DNA of 64,000 bases from Brevibacillus composti (GCF_016406105.1 NZ_CP066308.1:2267501-2331500); one strand, 5' to 3'. Positions 1 to 8,552 are shown, numbered from the stretch's first letter. Notes: generated from the sequence alone by a model not told the origin. Made by a program: numbers and translations.

Positions 1-414
1 GAGGAAGCCAAGAACGCATTTACCGTAGCTGCCACCCTGCATGGGCTGGCCGCCCGGTTGGCCGTACCCGCGCTGGAGGAAGCCCATCTGGCAGCGCTGG
101 AGCAGCACAATCAGCGATTGCAAGAAGCTATGCAGCAGCAGGATATGCAGGCCGCGGTCGAAGCCGATGACGCCTTTCATCAGGTCTTCCTGGAGGTCAG
201 CAAAAATGGGGAGATCGCCCTCGCGCTGGAGCGCATCGTCCCGAAAATCCGCCGGCTGGAATTCGCCAAGTTCGGATCTCTGGCAGGCCTCAGTTCTGTC
301 GAGCAGCATCAAGCCATTATCGCCGCCTGCCAGGCGCAGGATGCCGGGCTTGCATCACAACTTATGGAGGAGAATTGGTTAAGTCTGGGCCGTGTGCTCA
401 CCGAAGAGTCGTAA
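1..414 (+). CDS. GntR-family regulator, C-terminal FCD ligand-binding domain (partial)
   Basis: The reading frame is open from base 1, so the gene begins outside the window and its winged-helix DNA-binding half is missing. The 137 visible residues are helical and fit the FCD domain of the FadR subgroup of GntR regulators, with the metal/ligand-type pattern DDAFHQVFLE followed by histidine near QHQAIIAAC. These regulators usually control a neighbouring catabolic gene. Here the next gene is a PLP enzyme whose promoter carries a palindrome, so this protein is the obvious candidate repressor. The ligand cannot be inferred. Confidence 0.85.
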   Translation, partial: EEAKNAFTVAATLHGLAARLAVPALEEAHLAALEQHNQRLQEAMQQQDMQAAVEADDAFHQVFLEVSKNGEIALALERIVPKIRRLEFAKFGSLAGLSSVEQHQAIIAACQAQDAGLASQLMEENWLSLGRVLTEES

Positions 415-454
415 AACAGCTCCCGCCGTTTCCAAACGGTTGGGAGCTGTTTTG
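413..454 (+). terminator. Rho-independent terminator after the GntR gene
   Basis: Arms AACAGCTCCC (415-424) and GGGAGCTGTT (442-451) form a 10-bp stem followed by T residues. It starts directly after the TAA of the regulator, so the downstream PLP gene needs its own promoter. Confidence 0.85.
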
Positions 455-456
455 TA

Positions 457-490
457 TTGACATCATAAACCAATATCCGATATATTGGTT
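457..490 (+). promoter_or_regulatory. Sigma-A-type promoter overlapped by a palindromic operator
   Basis: A TTGACA hexamer at 457-462 is followed after 18 bp by TATATT (481-486). The inverted repeat AACCAATAT (468-476) / ATATTGGTT (482-490) fills the spacer and the -10. The arms end in the TGGT/ACCA type common in FadR-subfamily operators. A repressor bound here would block polymerase, so this is the likely site of the GntR regulator just upstream. Confidence 0.7.
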
Positions 491-561
491 TTAAGTGGAC
501 GAATGCCAATACTGTGACTCTAAAAATGGATCGAAAATCGAACAGGGAAAGAGGGATGGCG

Positions 562-1905
562 ATGGCTGCCAATCAGACTTCTGCACAAACAGTTGAGGTA
601 CATGATGCGAAGGTTTTGCAATGGGCGCGCGATTTGCTCGATCAGTGTTCTTCTCCCCGGATGATGCAGCGAGAGGTCATACAGGCGGTGGAGCGAAACG
701 AAATCTGGAGAGGCGAAGAGTGCCTCAATCTGCTGGCTCCCGAAGCGCCCACGAGTCCCACCGTGCGCAAGCTGCTGTCCGCAGAGGTAGGGACGCGCGC
801 TGCCGAAGGACATATCGGCCCGACCGAACGCTGGTTTGCCGGGACGAAGTACATCGACGAGATCGAAGCCTTATGCGTAGAGCTGTTGAAGCGCGTTTTT
901 CGCTGCAACTACGCCGACCACCGGCTCGTCGCCAGCATGCTCGGCAATATGACGGTCTATGCTGCCCTGACCAAGCCGGGCGATCACGTGATGACGATCT
1001 CCCAGCCATTCGGCGGACATTCCAGCAATCGCGTGGACGGTCCCGCCGGGATTCGTGGTCTGCAGATTCACGATGTCCCGATGGACCCCGTGGAGTTGGA
1101 GGTCGATCTCGACCAGTTTGCAGAGGCTGCCCGCCGCATCAAGCCCCGTTTGGTATCCTTGGGCGCATCGATGACGCTGTTTCCGCTGCCGGTGCGGGAG
1201 ATGTCCCAGATCGTCTCCGAATGGGGAGGGCGCATCTTTTTTGACGGCGCTCACCAGCTCGGACTGATCGGCGGCGGCCAATTCCAGGACCCGCTTCAGG
1301 AAGGCGCGTGCATCCTCACCGGTTCTGCCGGAAAGACCTTCAGCGGCCCGCAGAGCGGCATTATCGTCTGGAATGATCCCGAATTGACAAGACCCGTCAC
1401 CGACGCGATCTTCCCGGCACTGGCTGCGACGCACCAGGTCAATCGGGTCGCAGCGCTGGCGGCATCCGCGGCAGAATTTTTGGCCTATGGAAACGAGTAC
1501 ATGGCGCAAATCGTCGCCAATGCACAAGCCCTGGGCAAAGCGCTGTCCGATCGAGGCTTTGCGGTCCTGGGGGCGCATAAAGGGTTCACGCGCACGCATC
1601 AGATTATTCTGGATGTTCGCGCCTACGGAGGCGGCCTCAAAGTGGCGCAGGAACTGGCCAAAGCCAATATCATAACCAACAAGAACCTGATTCCCTGCGA
1701 CAAACCGGAGGACTGGGATTACCCCAGCGGTTTGCGGATCGGTACCACGGAAGTGACGCGTCTCGGCATGAAGGAAGCTGAAATGGAGACGATCGCCGAT
1801 TTGTTTGTCTCTGTCCTGGAAGGCCAGGAAAAGCCGGAGCAGACGCGTCAGCGAGTCGTCGAGATGCGCCGTGCCTATCAGAAGATTCATTACTGCTTCG
1901 ATTAG
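562..1905 (+). CDS. PLP-dependent enzyme of the serine hydroxymethyltransferase family
   Basis: The protein (447 aa from ATG 562) has a fold-type I PLP layout: a HIGPTERWFAGTKYIDEIE segment like the substrate/PLP entry region of SHMT, FFDGAHQLGLIGGG (PLP-binding Asp and His), and LTGSAGKTFSGPQSG holding the Schiff-base lysine. Classical GlyA has a THKT motif, and here the histidine before the lysine is glycine, so a specialised SHMT-like enzyme (alpha-methylserine or other aldol/transaldol chemistry) is more likely than housekeeping glyA. ATG 562 has AGAGGG six bases upstream; ATG 556 and GTG 514 are in frame but worse placed. It is transcribed from its own operator-bearing promoter behind a GntR gene, which suggests substrate induction. 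Confidence 0.85.
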   Translation: MAANQTSAQTVEVHDAKVLQWARDLLDQCSSPRMMQREVIQAVERNEIWRGEECLNLLAPEAPTSPTVRKLLSAEVGTRAAEGHIGPTERWFAGTKYIDEIEALCVELLKRVFRCNYADHRLVASMLGNMTVYAALTKPGDHVMTISQPFGGHSSNRVDGPAGIRGLQIHDVPMDPVELEVDLDQFAEAARRIKPRLVSLGASMTLFPLPVREMSQIVSEWGGRIFFDGAHQLGLIGGGQFQDPLQEGACILTGSAGKTFSGPQSGIIVWNDPELTRPVTDAIFPALAATHQVNRVAALAASAAEFLAYGNEYMAQIVANAQALGKALSDRGFAVLGAHKGFTRTHQIILDVRAYGGGLKVAQELAKANIITNKNLIPCDKPEDWDYPSGLRIGTTEVTRLGMKEAEMETIADLFVSVLEGQEKPEQTRQRVVEMRRAYQKIHYCFD

Positions 1906-1979
1906 TGGATCCATGATGATGAGGGCATGGTAGGCAAGTGTACGTTTACTCAATGAAAACCAGGTAATTCCCCATCAAC

Positions 1980-2657
1980 TTGAAAGCTGTCCCGCACCTG
2001 CGGGCGGCTTCTTTTTTTCGCCTGGTTACCAAATACCGACATGCTTTGCAAATCGGCAACGAATTTTACAGGCAAAACGATTACGACAAGGGGCATCTGA
2101 CGAGGCGCAAGGATATCTGCTGGGGCACATACGAAGAGGCGGCCAGAGCCAACTACGATTCGTTTTGCTACGCCAATATCGCCCTGCAGCATCATTCGTT
2201 CAATACCGGGATCTGGAACTGCCTGGAGGATTGGATACTCAGCCGGATGAAGGAGCCCAATAGGCTGCTGGTCTATACCGGGCCGATTCTGAAAGAAGAG
2301 GATGAGGAATATTGCGGTGTACAAGGGGAGCCGGGCTGTCAGGTCAAGGTTCCGTTCGGTTTTTGGAAAACGGTGTTTTTCTTGCAGGAAAATACGGAGA
2401 TCACCTGTCTCTCCTTTCTCATCAGGCAGACACCCGACCGGCTGCAGGGCGACTGCGGCTATCAGCGGCTTGCGACTTATCAGGTCCCGCTCTCGACGAT
2501 CACGGAGCAGGCGGAGGTGAACTTCCGGCCCGAGCTCTATGAGCGAAATCCGTTGCTGGTCCGCGCGGTTGATGCGGACAGACGGGGCGAGACGAAGCGG
2601 CCAATCAGACAAGAAGCAGTTGTCATCAACAATCTGGAAGATATCCGCTTGGCTTGA
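1980..2657 (+). pseudogene. DNA/RNA non-specific endonuclease, 5'-truncated
   Basis: About 210 recognisable residues match the His-Me finger endonuclease family (NUC1/NucA type). They include DKGHLTRRKD (DRGH motif, catalytic His), ANYDSFCYANIALQHHSFN and NTGIWNCLED (metal-binding Asn region), LLVYTGPIL and VPFGFWKTVFFL. The catalytic block survives, but the usual N-terminal strand region before DRGH is missing. The frame opens only after a TAA at 1965-1967, its first codons lie inside the terminator hairpin of the previous gene, and no start codon with a ribosome site is seen. A deletion appears to have joined the tail of this gene to the terminator. Expression is unlikely. Confidence 0.65.
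1982..2018 (+). terminator. Rho-independent terminator of the SHMT-like gene
   Basis: GAAAGCTGTCCCGC (1982-1995), loop ACCT, GCGGGCGGCTTC (2000-2011), then seven T. The hairpin lies inside the first codons of the downstream nuclease frame, which shows that this frame has no normal 5' end. Confidence 0.88.
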
Positions 2658-2727
2658 AACGGGGTGCAAAGGCAGCGCGTTCTGTACATCGGCCGCGGAC
2701 TCACTGTGCAGCGTAGGGAATCTTTGT

Positions 2728-2763
2728 TATAATCGGTGTTATGATTTTGATCATTCGTAACAC
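2728..2763 (+). promoter_or_regulatory. nik promoter -10 with NikR-type operator
   Basis: TATAAT at 2728-2733 is followed by the inverted repeat GTGTTAT (2736-2742), 14 bases, GTAACAC (2757-2763). This equals the GTGTTAC-N14-GTAACAC class of NikR boxes with one mismatch, and the 28-bp span also equals that of the E. coli NikR site. It covers the likely transcription start of the nikABCDE operon. NikR itself is encoded at the far end of the locus, so nickel-dependent repression is expected. Confidence 0.75.
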
Positions 2764-2793
2764 TTTATTCATGCAAAGTGAGGTCAGCGCCAA

Positions 2794-4407
2794 GTGAAGA
2801 GAAAATGGCTGGGATGGACGATCGCCCTGGGCTTTGTGTTTTCCGGTTTGCTTGCCGGCTGTGGGCAATCCAAACCAGAGGGACGGGATACGGCCCAGAA
2901 CGTTCAGGAGAAAAAACAACTGGTCTTGGCCGTAGGGGGAGAACCCGAAAATGGCTTCGACCCGACAACGGGGTGGGGGCGCTATGGCTCGCCGCTTTTT
3001 CAAAGCACCCTCGTAAAGCGGAATGAAAATTTCGGCATCGAGTATGATTTGGCTACGGGATATGAAGTGAGCGGCGACGGTCTGATCTGGACGGTCACCC
3101 TGCGCGAAGATGTGAAGTTCTCCGACGGTCATCCCCTGACCGCTGACGACGTCGCATACACATTTGCCACGGCTGCGGAGAGCGGCTCCGTCATCGATTT
3201 GCAGAACTTGGATCAGGTAGAGGCCGCCGATCCGAAGACCGTGCGCTTCACGCTGAAACAGCCTCAGTCTACGTTTGTCCATGTACTGAGCACGACCGGG
3301 ATTGTGCCCAAGCACGCCCACGGCAAGGATTACGCAGAAAAGCCGATCGGCTCGGGCCCCTACAAGCTGGTGCAATGGGACAAGGGCCAGCAGTTGATCG
3401 TGCAGGCCAATCCAGACTATTACGGCACAAAACCGTTCTTTGAGCAAATCACCTTCCTGTTCCTCGGAGAAGATGCGGCTTTCGCCGCTGCCAAGGCCGG
3501 AGCGGTAGATGTCGCCGCGATTCCGGCTTCGCTGAGCCGGCAAAACGTGCCGGGCATGCGTCTTACAGCCGTCCACAGCGTAGACAACCGGGGCATTGTC
3601 TTTCCGGTGGTTCCTGCCGGAGAAAAAACAAAAGAGGGCGCTCCCATCGGCAATGACATTACCGCAGACCCGGCGATTCGGAAGGCCATCAACATCGCGG
3701 TGGACCGTCAGGGATTGGTCGACGGACTGTTGGAGGGCTACGGTACGCCTGCCTATACATCGAGCGACGGACTGCCGTGGTGGAATCCGGAGACCGTGAT
3801 CTCCGACGCCAATCCGGAAGAGGCCAGAAAAATCCTGGCCCAGGCCGGTTGGCGGGACGAGGACGGAGACGGCATCCTCGAAAAAGGCACGCTGAAAGCA
3901 GAATTCTCGCTGCTCTATCCGGCGAGCGATGTGACCCGTCAGTCGCTCGCGATCGCGGTCGCCGACATGATCAAGCCAATCGGCATCCGGATCCATGTCG
4001 AAGGCAAGAGCTGGGATGAAATCAAATCGCAGATGCACGCTCAAGCGGTCCTCTTCGGCTGGGGCAGTCATGATCCGCTCGAAATGTACAATCTCTACAG
4101 CAGCAAAACAGCGGGAGTGGAGTACTACAACCCCGGTTTTTACCAAAATGAAAAAGTAGATGCCTATCTCATGCAAGCGCTGGCCCAAGCGACGGAAGAG
4201 GAAGCGCTGGCTTACTGGAAAAAAGCGCAGTGGGATGGAGAGACGGGGTTTAGCGCCAGAGGGGATGCAGCCTGGGCTTGGCTGGTCAATGTGGACCACC
4301 TCTACCTCGTCGATGACCGCCTGGATATCGGCAAACAGCGCATCCACCCGCATGGGCACGGCTGGCCGGTGACGGACAACATCACAGAATGGAAATGGAA
4401 TGAATAG
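2794..4407 (+). CDS. nikA: Nickel/metallophore-type ABC importer, substrate-binding lipoprotein
   Basis: The protein has 537 aa. Residues 1-23 form a lipoprotein signal ending in LLAGC (Cys23 lipidated). The rest is an SBP_bac_5 (cluster C, peptide/nickel) fold with KFSDGHPLTADDVAYTF, GSGPYKL, a late GWGSHDPLEMYNLYSS block and a C-terminus rich in His and Trp. This ending is typical of NikA/CntA proteins that bind nickel, often as a chelate. The GTG start at 2794 has GTGAGG upstream. It overlaps nikB by 8 bp and lies behind a NikR box. The choice between free-ion, histidine-chelate or staphylopine-like metallophore transport cannot be made from sequence; no metallophore synthase genes are nearby. 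Confidence 0.88.
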   Translation: MKRKWLGWTIALGFVFSGLLAGCGQSKPEGRDTAQNVQEKKQLVLAVGGEPENGFDPTTGWGRYGSPLFQSTLVKRNENFGIEYDLATGYEVSGDGLIWTVTLREDVKFSDGHPLTADDVAYTFATAAESGSVIDLQNLDQVEAADPKTVRFTLKQPQSTFVHVLSTTGIVPKHAHGKDYAEKPIGSGPYKLVQWDKGQQLIVQANPDYYGTKPFFEQITFLFLGEDAAFAAAKAGAVDVAAIPASLSRQNVPGMRLTAVHSVDNRGIVFPVVPAGEKTKEGAPIGNDITADPAIRKAINIAVDRQGLVDGLLEGYGTPAYTSSDGLPWWNPETVISDANPEEARKILAQAGWRDEDGDGILEKGTLKAEFSLLYPASDVTRQSLAIAVADMIKPIGIRIHVEGKSWDEIKSQMHAQAVLFGWGSHDPLEMYNLYSSKTAGVEYYNPGFYQNEKVDAYLMQALAQATEEEALAYWKKAQWDGETGFSARGDAAWAWLVNVDHLYLVDDRLDIGKQRIHPHGHGWPVTDNITEWKWNE

Positions 4408-5422
4408 TGTGAAGACGAGTACCGCTCATGCCCTTGGGCTTTTTCTGGCCAAGAAGCTGCTTAGGCTGGCCACCCTCCTGGCGGCCATCAGCCTGCTTTC
4501 CTTTCTGCTCGTCAAAAGCTCGCCGATCGATCCGATTCAAGCATACGTCGGTGCGGACATGATGCGGGTAAGTCCGGAGCAGCGAGAACAGATCGCCCAG
4601 TATTGGGGCCTCGACAAACCGGTCATGGAGCAGTTTGGACATTGGGCCTCCGCTGTGCTGCAGGGCGACCTCGGGACCTCCATGATCTACCGCCGCCCGG
4701 TTGCAGAGGTCATCCAGGAGCGTTTTCTCAGCTCCTTGGCTTTGATGAGCGCCGCCTGGATCGCCTCGGGCGTCATCGGCTTCGCGCTGGGCGTCGTCGC
4801 CGCCATGAATAAAGGCGCGTGGCTCGACCGATCGATTCGCTGGTACTGTTATACGCTTGCCTCCACCCCGGCTTTCTGGCTGGGGCTGCTCTTGCTGATG
4901 GTGTTTGCCGTCTGGCTCGGCTGGTTCCCTGTCGGCATGGGCGTGCCGGCTGGCGTGCTGGCGGAAGACGTCACGCTCGCCGACCGCCTGCGCCACTTGA
5001 TATTGCCCGCGCTGACGCTCAGCATCGTCGGCGTAGCTCCGATGGCGCTGCATACGAGAGAGAAACTGATCGATGTATGGAACAGCGACTTCATCCTGTT
5101 CGCCCGTGCGCGGGGAGAGCGCGGCTTTTTGTTATTCTGGCGGCACGGTCTGCGCAATGTGGCGCTGCCGGCGATCACTCTGCAGTTTGCCGCATTCAGC
5201 GAGCTCTTCGGGGGCGCTGTACTGGCTGAGCAGGTCTTTTCCTATCCCGGTCTGGGACAAGCCACCGTAGAAGCCGGGCTGCGCGGGGATGTGCCGCTGC
5301 TGCTCGGGCTCGTCCTCTTCAGCGCCCTGTTCGTCTTCACGGGAAACACCCTCGCGGATCTATTGTATCGCATCGTCGACCCGCGGATGAGGAGGGGAGA
5401 TCGGTATGAACCCTCCAGGTAA
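4400..5422 (+). CDS. nikB: Nickel ABC importer permease NikB
   Basis: The protein (340 aa) is an inner-membrane permease of the BPD_transp_1 family. It has a first transmembrane helix near residues 20-40, a periplasmic-side segment with the family pattern SPEQREQIAQYWGLDKPV, then five helices and the cytoplasmic EAA coupling loop around FARARGERGFLL. The start overlaps nikA by 8 bp and the stop overlaps nikC by 17 bp, so translation of the operon is tightly coupled. Confidence 0.88.
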   Translation: MNSVKTSTAHALGLFLAKKLLRLATLLAAISLLSFLLVKSSPIDPIQAYVGADMMRVSPEQREQIAQYWGLDKPVMEQFGHWASAVLQGDLGTSMIYRRPVAEVIQERFLSSLALMSAAWIASGVIGFALGVVAAMNKGAWLDRSIRWYCYTLASTPAFWLGLLLLMVFAVWLGWFPVGMGVPAGVLAEDVTLADRLRHLILPALTLSIVGVAPMALHTREKLIDVWNSDFILFARARGERGFLLFWRHGLRNVALPAITLQFAAFSELFGGAVLAEQVFSYPGLGQATVEAGLRGDVPLLLGLVLFSALFVFTGNTLADLLYRIVDPRMRRGDRYEPSR

Positions 5423-6239
5423 CCATCTCAGATATCGCATGGCGAGGGCGATCGGTTTGGCTGCGACACTCCTCGCCTGCATATTGCTTTGGGCCCTTCT
5501 GGTCGGCGACGAAGGGCTGTCCGCGCAATTGTCGCAGCGCAATGCTCCGCCTTCGCTCGCCCATCCATTCGGGACGGACTGGCTGGGGCGGGATATGTTG
5601 ACCCGCACAGTAAAGGGGCTCGCCCTCAGCATGGGGGTCGGGATGCTGGCTGCGCTCTGCAGCACGCTGATCGCCTTGACACTCGGCATGGCTGCGGCCA
5701 CAGGTGGCAAGACAGCGGACAGGCTGATCTCCTGGCTGGTGGACCTCTTCCTTAGCGTGCCGCATCTGGTCACGCTGATCCTGATCGCTTTCGCCCTCGG
5801 CGGAGGTCTGAAAGGCGTAGTCATCGGCGTGGCCCTGACGCACTGGCCCAATCTCACACGGATCATCCGCGCGGAAGTGATGCAGCTGCGCTCGGCGGAT
5901 TATGTGCAAATATCGCGCCGTTTGGGCAAGTCGCGCTGGTGGATTGCGACCAGGCATATGCTGCCGCACCTGATCCCCCAGCTCGCCGTCGGTCTCCTGC
6001 TGCTGTTTCCTCATGCGATCTTGCATGAGGCAGCGGTCACCTTCATCGGGCTGGGTCTGTCTCCGCATGAACCGGCCATCGGCATTATCCTGTCCGAGTC
6101 CATGCGCTATCTCTCCACAGGAATGTGGTGGCTGGCCTTTTTCCCGGGTCTCTCGCTGCTCGTCCTCGTCCGATTGTTCGATGTGATCGGGGAAAATCTG
6201 CGCAGGCTGAGTGATCCGCGAAGAGCCTATGAACATTGA
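5406..6239 (+). CDS. nikC: Nickel ABC importer permease NikC
   Basis: The protein (277 aa) is the second permease subunit. It shows the AHPFGTDWLGRDMLTRTV segment characteristic of DppC/NikC proteins, about six membrane helices, and an EAA loop near ISRRLGKSRWWIATRH that docks on the ATPases. ATG 5406 follows GGAGAT inside the end of nikB. The gene is full length for the family and pairs with NikB to form the channel. Confidence 0.88.
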   Translation: MNPPGNHLRYRMARAIGLAATLLACILLWALLVGDEGLSAQLSQRNAPPSLAHPFGTDWLGRDMLTRTVKGLALSMGVGMLAALCSTLIALTLGMAAATGGKTADRLISWLVDLFLSVPHLVTLILIAFALGGGLKGVVIGVALTHWPNLTRIIRAEVMQLRSADYVQISRRLGKSRWWIATRHMLPHLIPQLAVGLLLLFPHAILHEAAVTFIGLGLSPHEPAIGIILSESMRYLSTGMWWLAFFPGLSLLVLVRLFDVIGENLRRLSDPRRAYEH

Positions 6240-6253
6240 GGAGGTGAGCCCGG

Positions 6254-7171
6254 ATGTCCATTCTGGAAGTCCAGCAGTTGTCGATCTCGTTTTTACAGGG
6301 GAGGGGGAAACAAACCACCACGCAGGCCATCATCAGCCTGGATCTCAGTCTGGAAGCAGGGGAGATTCTCGCCGTCGTCGGCTCCAGCGGCTCCGGCAAA
6401 AGCCTGCTGGCCCACGCCATCCTGGGGATATTGCCGGATCACGCGAAGATGGGCGGGACGATTGTCTATGATGGCGAGCCGCTGACTCCCGAGCGGCAAG
6501 CCGCGCTGCGGGGGAGGGAGATCGCGCTGATCCCGCAAGCGGTCTCCTACCTCGACCCGCTGATGAAGGCGGGCGCACAGGTGCGGACAGCGGTCAGGGA
6601 CAAGGATCCGCTCGAGGCGCAGCAAGAGGTGTTTGAGCAGTTCCGGCTCGATCCTGGAGTGGAGGAGATGTACCCTTTTCAACTGTCGGGGGGGATGGCC
6701 CGCAGGGTGCTGGTCTCGATGGCAATGGTCAGCGGAGCCAAGGTGTTGATCGCCGACGAACCCACACCCGGTCTGGATGAATCCGTGATGGAAGAAGCGC
6801 TTCGCCTTTTTCGCCAATGTGCCGACCGGGGGTCCGCAGTCATGCTGATTACGCATGACCTGGAGTCCGCTCTGCGGATCGCGGACCGAATCGCCGTATT
6901 TTATGCCGGTACAACCGTAGAAATCGCACCTGCCTCCGACTTTGCGGGACGGGGAGAGCGGCTGCGGCATCCATACAGCCGGGCCTTGTGGCGAGCGCTG
7001 CCGCAGAATGATTTTCAGCCGATACCCGGCAGTCAGCCTGCTCCGGATGCCCTGCCGCCCGGCTGCGTATTTGAGCCGCGCTGCGATCAGGCGACTGCCG
7101 AATGCGCCAAGGAGCGGCCCGAGCATAGAGCGCTGCGCGGCGGAAGTGTGAGGTGCATCCATGCTACTTGA
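6254..7171 (+). CDS. nikD: Nickel ABC importer ATPase NikD
   Basis: The protein (305 aa) has Walker A GSSGSGKS, signature LSGGMARR, Walker B VLIADEP and the H-loop ITHD. A C-terminal oligopeptide/dipeptide transporter extension (about residues 235-300) contains Cys residues in CVFEPRCDQATAEC, the pattern that holds an Fe-S cluster in related DppD proteins. The start has GAGGTG upstream. It overlaps nikE by 11 bp. Confidence 0.88.
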   Translation: MSILEVQQLSISFLQGRGKQTTTQAIISLDLSLEAGEILAVVGSSGSGKSLLAHAILGILPDHAKMGGTIVYDGEPLTPERQAALRGREIALIPQAVSYLDPLMKAGAQVRTAVRDKDPLEAQQEVFEQFRLDPGVEEMYPFQLSGGMARRVLVSMAMVSGAKVLIADEPTPGLDESVMEEALRLFRQCADRGSAVMLITHDLESALRIADRIAVFYAGTTVEIAPASDFAGRGERLRHPYSRALWRALPQNDFQPIPGSQPAPDALPPGCVFEPRCDQATAECAKERPEHRALRGGSVRCIHAT

Positions 7172-7769
7172 AGCTTGTCATGTCGGATTTTCCTATCAGA
7201 AAGGCTCCTGGCTGTTTCGCGAGGTGAGTCTGTCGCTGGGCGAGGGGGAGGTCGTCGGCTTGCTGGGCCCGAGCGGAAGCGGCAAGACGACCTTTGCCCG
7301 CATCCTGGCTGGTTACGAGTCCGCCCACGAGGGACATATCCGTTTGGATCAGCGCCCTGTTCCGTCTCGCGGCCCTCATCCCGTGCAGATGGTTTTTCAG
7401 CATCCGGAGAAAGCAGTAAATGGCCGCTGGCGCATGAAAAGCGTGCTGGAGGAGGGAGGGAATCCGGGGGATGAGCTGCTGGATGCGCTGGGGATTGAGA
7501 AAGCGTGGCTCACACGCGCGCCCCATGAGTTGTCCGGGGGAGAGCTGCAGCGTTTTGCAGTGGCCCGGGCATTGGGGCCGGACACGAAATTCTTGATCGC
7601 AGACGAGATGACGACGATGCTGGATGCCATTACGCAGGCACAGATCTGGCAGAGCGTACTTGCGATCGCCGAGCAGCGCCGGATGGGCGTGCTGGTCATC
7701 AGCCACGACCGTCATCTCATCCGCCGGATTTGTCACCGGGTCGTCGACTTTACACAGTTTACTTCATAG
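7161..7769 (+). CDS. nikE: Nickel ABC importer ATPase NikE
   Basis: The protein (202 aa) has Walker A GPSGSGKTT, signature LSGGELQRFAVAR, Walker B FLIADEMT and the H-loop ISHDRH. It is shorter than most NikE/DppF proteins because it ends right after the core ABC domain, without the C-terminal cap that NikD has. One capped and one uncapped ATPase fits a heterodimer. The last 11 bases overlap the end of the convergent nikR gene, so the two transcripts are antisense there. Confidence 0.86.
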   Translation: MLLEACHVGFSYQKGSWLFREVSLSLGEGEVVGLLGPSGSGKTTFARILAGYESAHEGHIRLDQRPVPSRGPHPVQMVFQHPEKAVNGRWRMKSVLEEGGNPGDELLDALGIEKAWLTRAPHELSGGELQRFAVARALGPDTKFLIADEMTTMLDAITQAQIWQSVLAIAEQRRMGVLVISHDRHLIRRICHRVVDFTQFTS

Positions 7770-8172
7770 GGGCTACGGTAAACTTTCCGTATTTGACGCC
7801 TTTCATGCTGATCATCCGGTCACTGAAGCCGCGCAGCTCCTTTGCCTTGCCCTTGACGACGATCAGTTCGAGACAGTGATGATGGTCCAGGTGAAAATGG
7901 GTGGTGGCCATAATTCCGTGGTGCATCTCATGCTGAATCGCGGTCAGCTCATGCAGGAGATCGCTTTGATGGTGGTCGTAAAATAAGAGAATCGTCCCGG
8001 CGACCATCTGTTCATCGTCTTCCCAGGACTGTTTCACCAGCGCGTTGCGGACGAGATCGCGGACCGCCTCGGAGCGATTCTCGTACCCTTTTTCCCGGAT
8101 CATCCGATCGAACTGCGCCAATAACTCTTCATCCATCGAGACGCCAAAGCGCTTTAACGTCGAATCTGACAA
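7759..8172 (-). CDS. nikR: Nickel-responsive regulator NikR
   Basis: The protein (137 aa) has an N-terminal ribbon-helix-helix DNA-binding domain (LKRFGVSMDEELLAQFD, YENRSEAVRDLVR) and a C-terminal ACT-like nickel domain. The high-affinity nickel ligands are all in place: a His in the IQHEMHHG stretch, THFH (two His, equal to E. coli His87/His89) and HCLE (Cys95). With nickel bound it should repress nikABCDE through the box at 2736-2763. It is convergent with and overlaps nikE. No equally clear NikR box is seen ahead of nikR itself. Confidence 0.92.
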   Translation of the reverse strand: MSDSTLKRFGVSMDEELLAQFDRMIREKGYENRSEAVRDLVRNALVKQSWEDDEQMVAGTILLFYDHHQSDLLHELTAIQHEMHHGIMATTHFHLDHHHCLELIVVKGKAKELRGFSDRMISMKGVKYGKFTVAPMK

Positions 8173-8315
8173 CTGGTATCACTCCTAATAAAAACGCCGT
8201 CATAATGCCCCATAGGGTATTTTCACTCTATGAAAAAGTGTAGCATATTTTCAGAAAGGCGGGTATCGCCGCATCACAGGTTGAGGCGGGAGATGAGCAG
8301 GCCCGAGCAAAATGG

Positions 8316-8350
8316 AAAAAGTCCGGCGAGAACAGTTTGGCTCACCGGAC
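8316..8350 (-). terminator. Terminator of the SWIM-SNF2-small protein operon
   Basis: Read on the minus strand, arms GTCCGGTGAG and CTCGCCGGAC (8321-8350) are followed by TTTTT (8316-8320). It ends the minus-strand operon that starts at 13030. Confidence 0.85.
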
Positions 8351-8368
8351 GCAGCTGGATCGATGCGT

Positions 8369-8545
8369 TTAGGATCGGTCTTTTACAGCCTTTTGGATTT
8401 CCTCGTAAAAGCGGCGCCATGGATCGGGCAGCCGATTATTTTCCGGAGGCTGCGATCCGGGCGGAGAGGAGAGTGGCGCCGCCGTCTGCCCCGGCCCTCC
8501 CGCTGTTGTCTTTTCCTGTCGTTCATACCGTTTTTGATCGTCCAT
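8369..8545 (-). CDS. Small protein (58 aa) downstream of the SNF2 ATPase
   Basis: ATG at 8545 lies 8 bases after the SNF2 stop and has AGAGG just upstream. The product is hydrophilic: a charged start (MDDQKRYERQEKTT), a Pro/Gly/Ser-rich middle, and a predicted C-terminal helix PDPWRRFYEEIQKAVKDRS. A terminator follows 19 bases later, so it is the last gene of the SWIM-SNF2 operon. I do not recognise a family. The spacing, ribosome site and natural composition argue for a real gene. Confidence 0.6.
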   Translation of the reverse strand: MDDQKRYERQEKTTAGGPGQTAAPLSSPPGSQPPENNRLPDPWRRFYEEIQKAVKDRS

Positions 8546-8552
8546 ACGTCCT

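Noticed and set aside
871..1953. Long minus-strand open frame (360 codons) opposite the SHMT-like gene
   Set aside because: It is the mirror of a conserved PLP enzyme with a ribosome site and terminator; its product has no recognisable motif.
1950..2669. Minus-strand frame opposite the nuclease fragment
   Set aside because: The plus strand carries the endonuclease motifs; the minus product has unlikely composition.
2701..4359. 552-codon minus-strand frame opposite nikA
   Set aside because: Antisense to a lipoprotein with clear SBP_bac_5 motifs, and it would run through the nik promoter.
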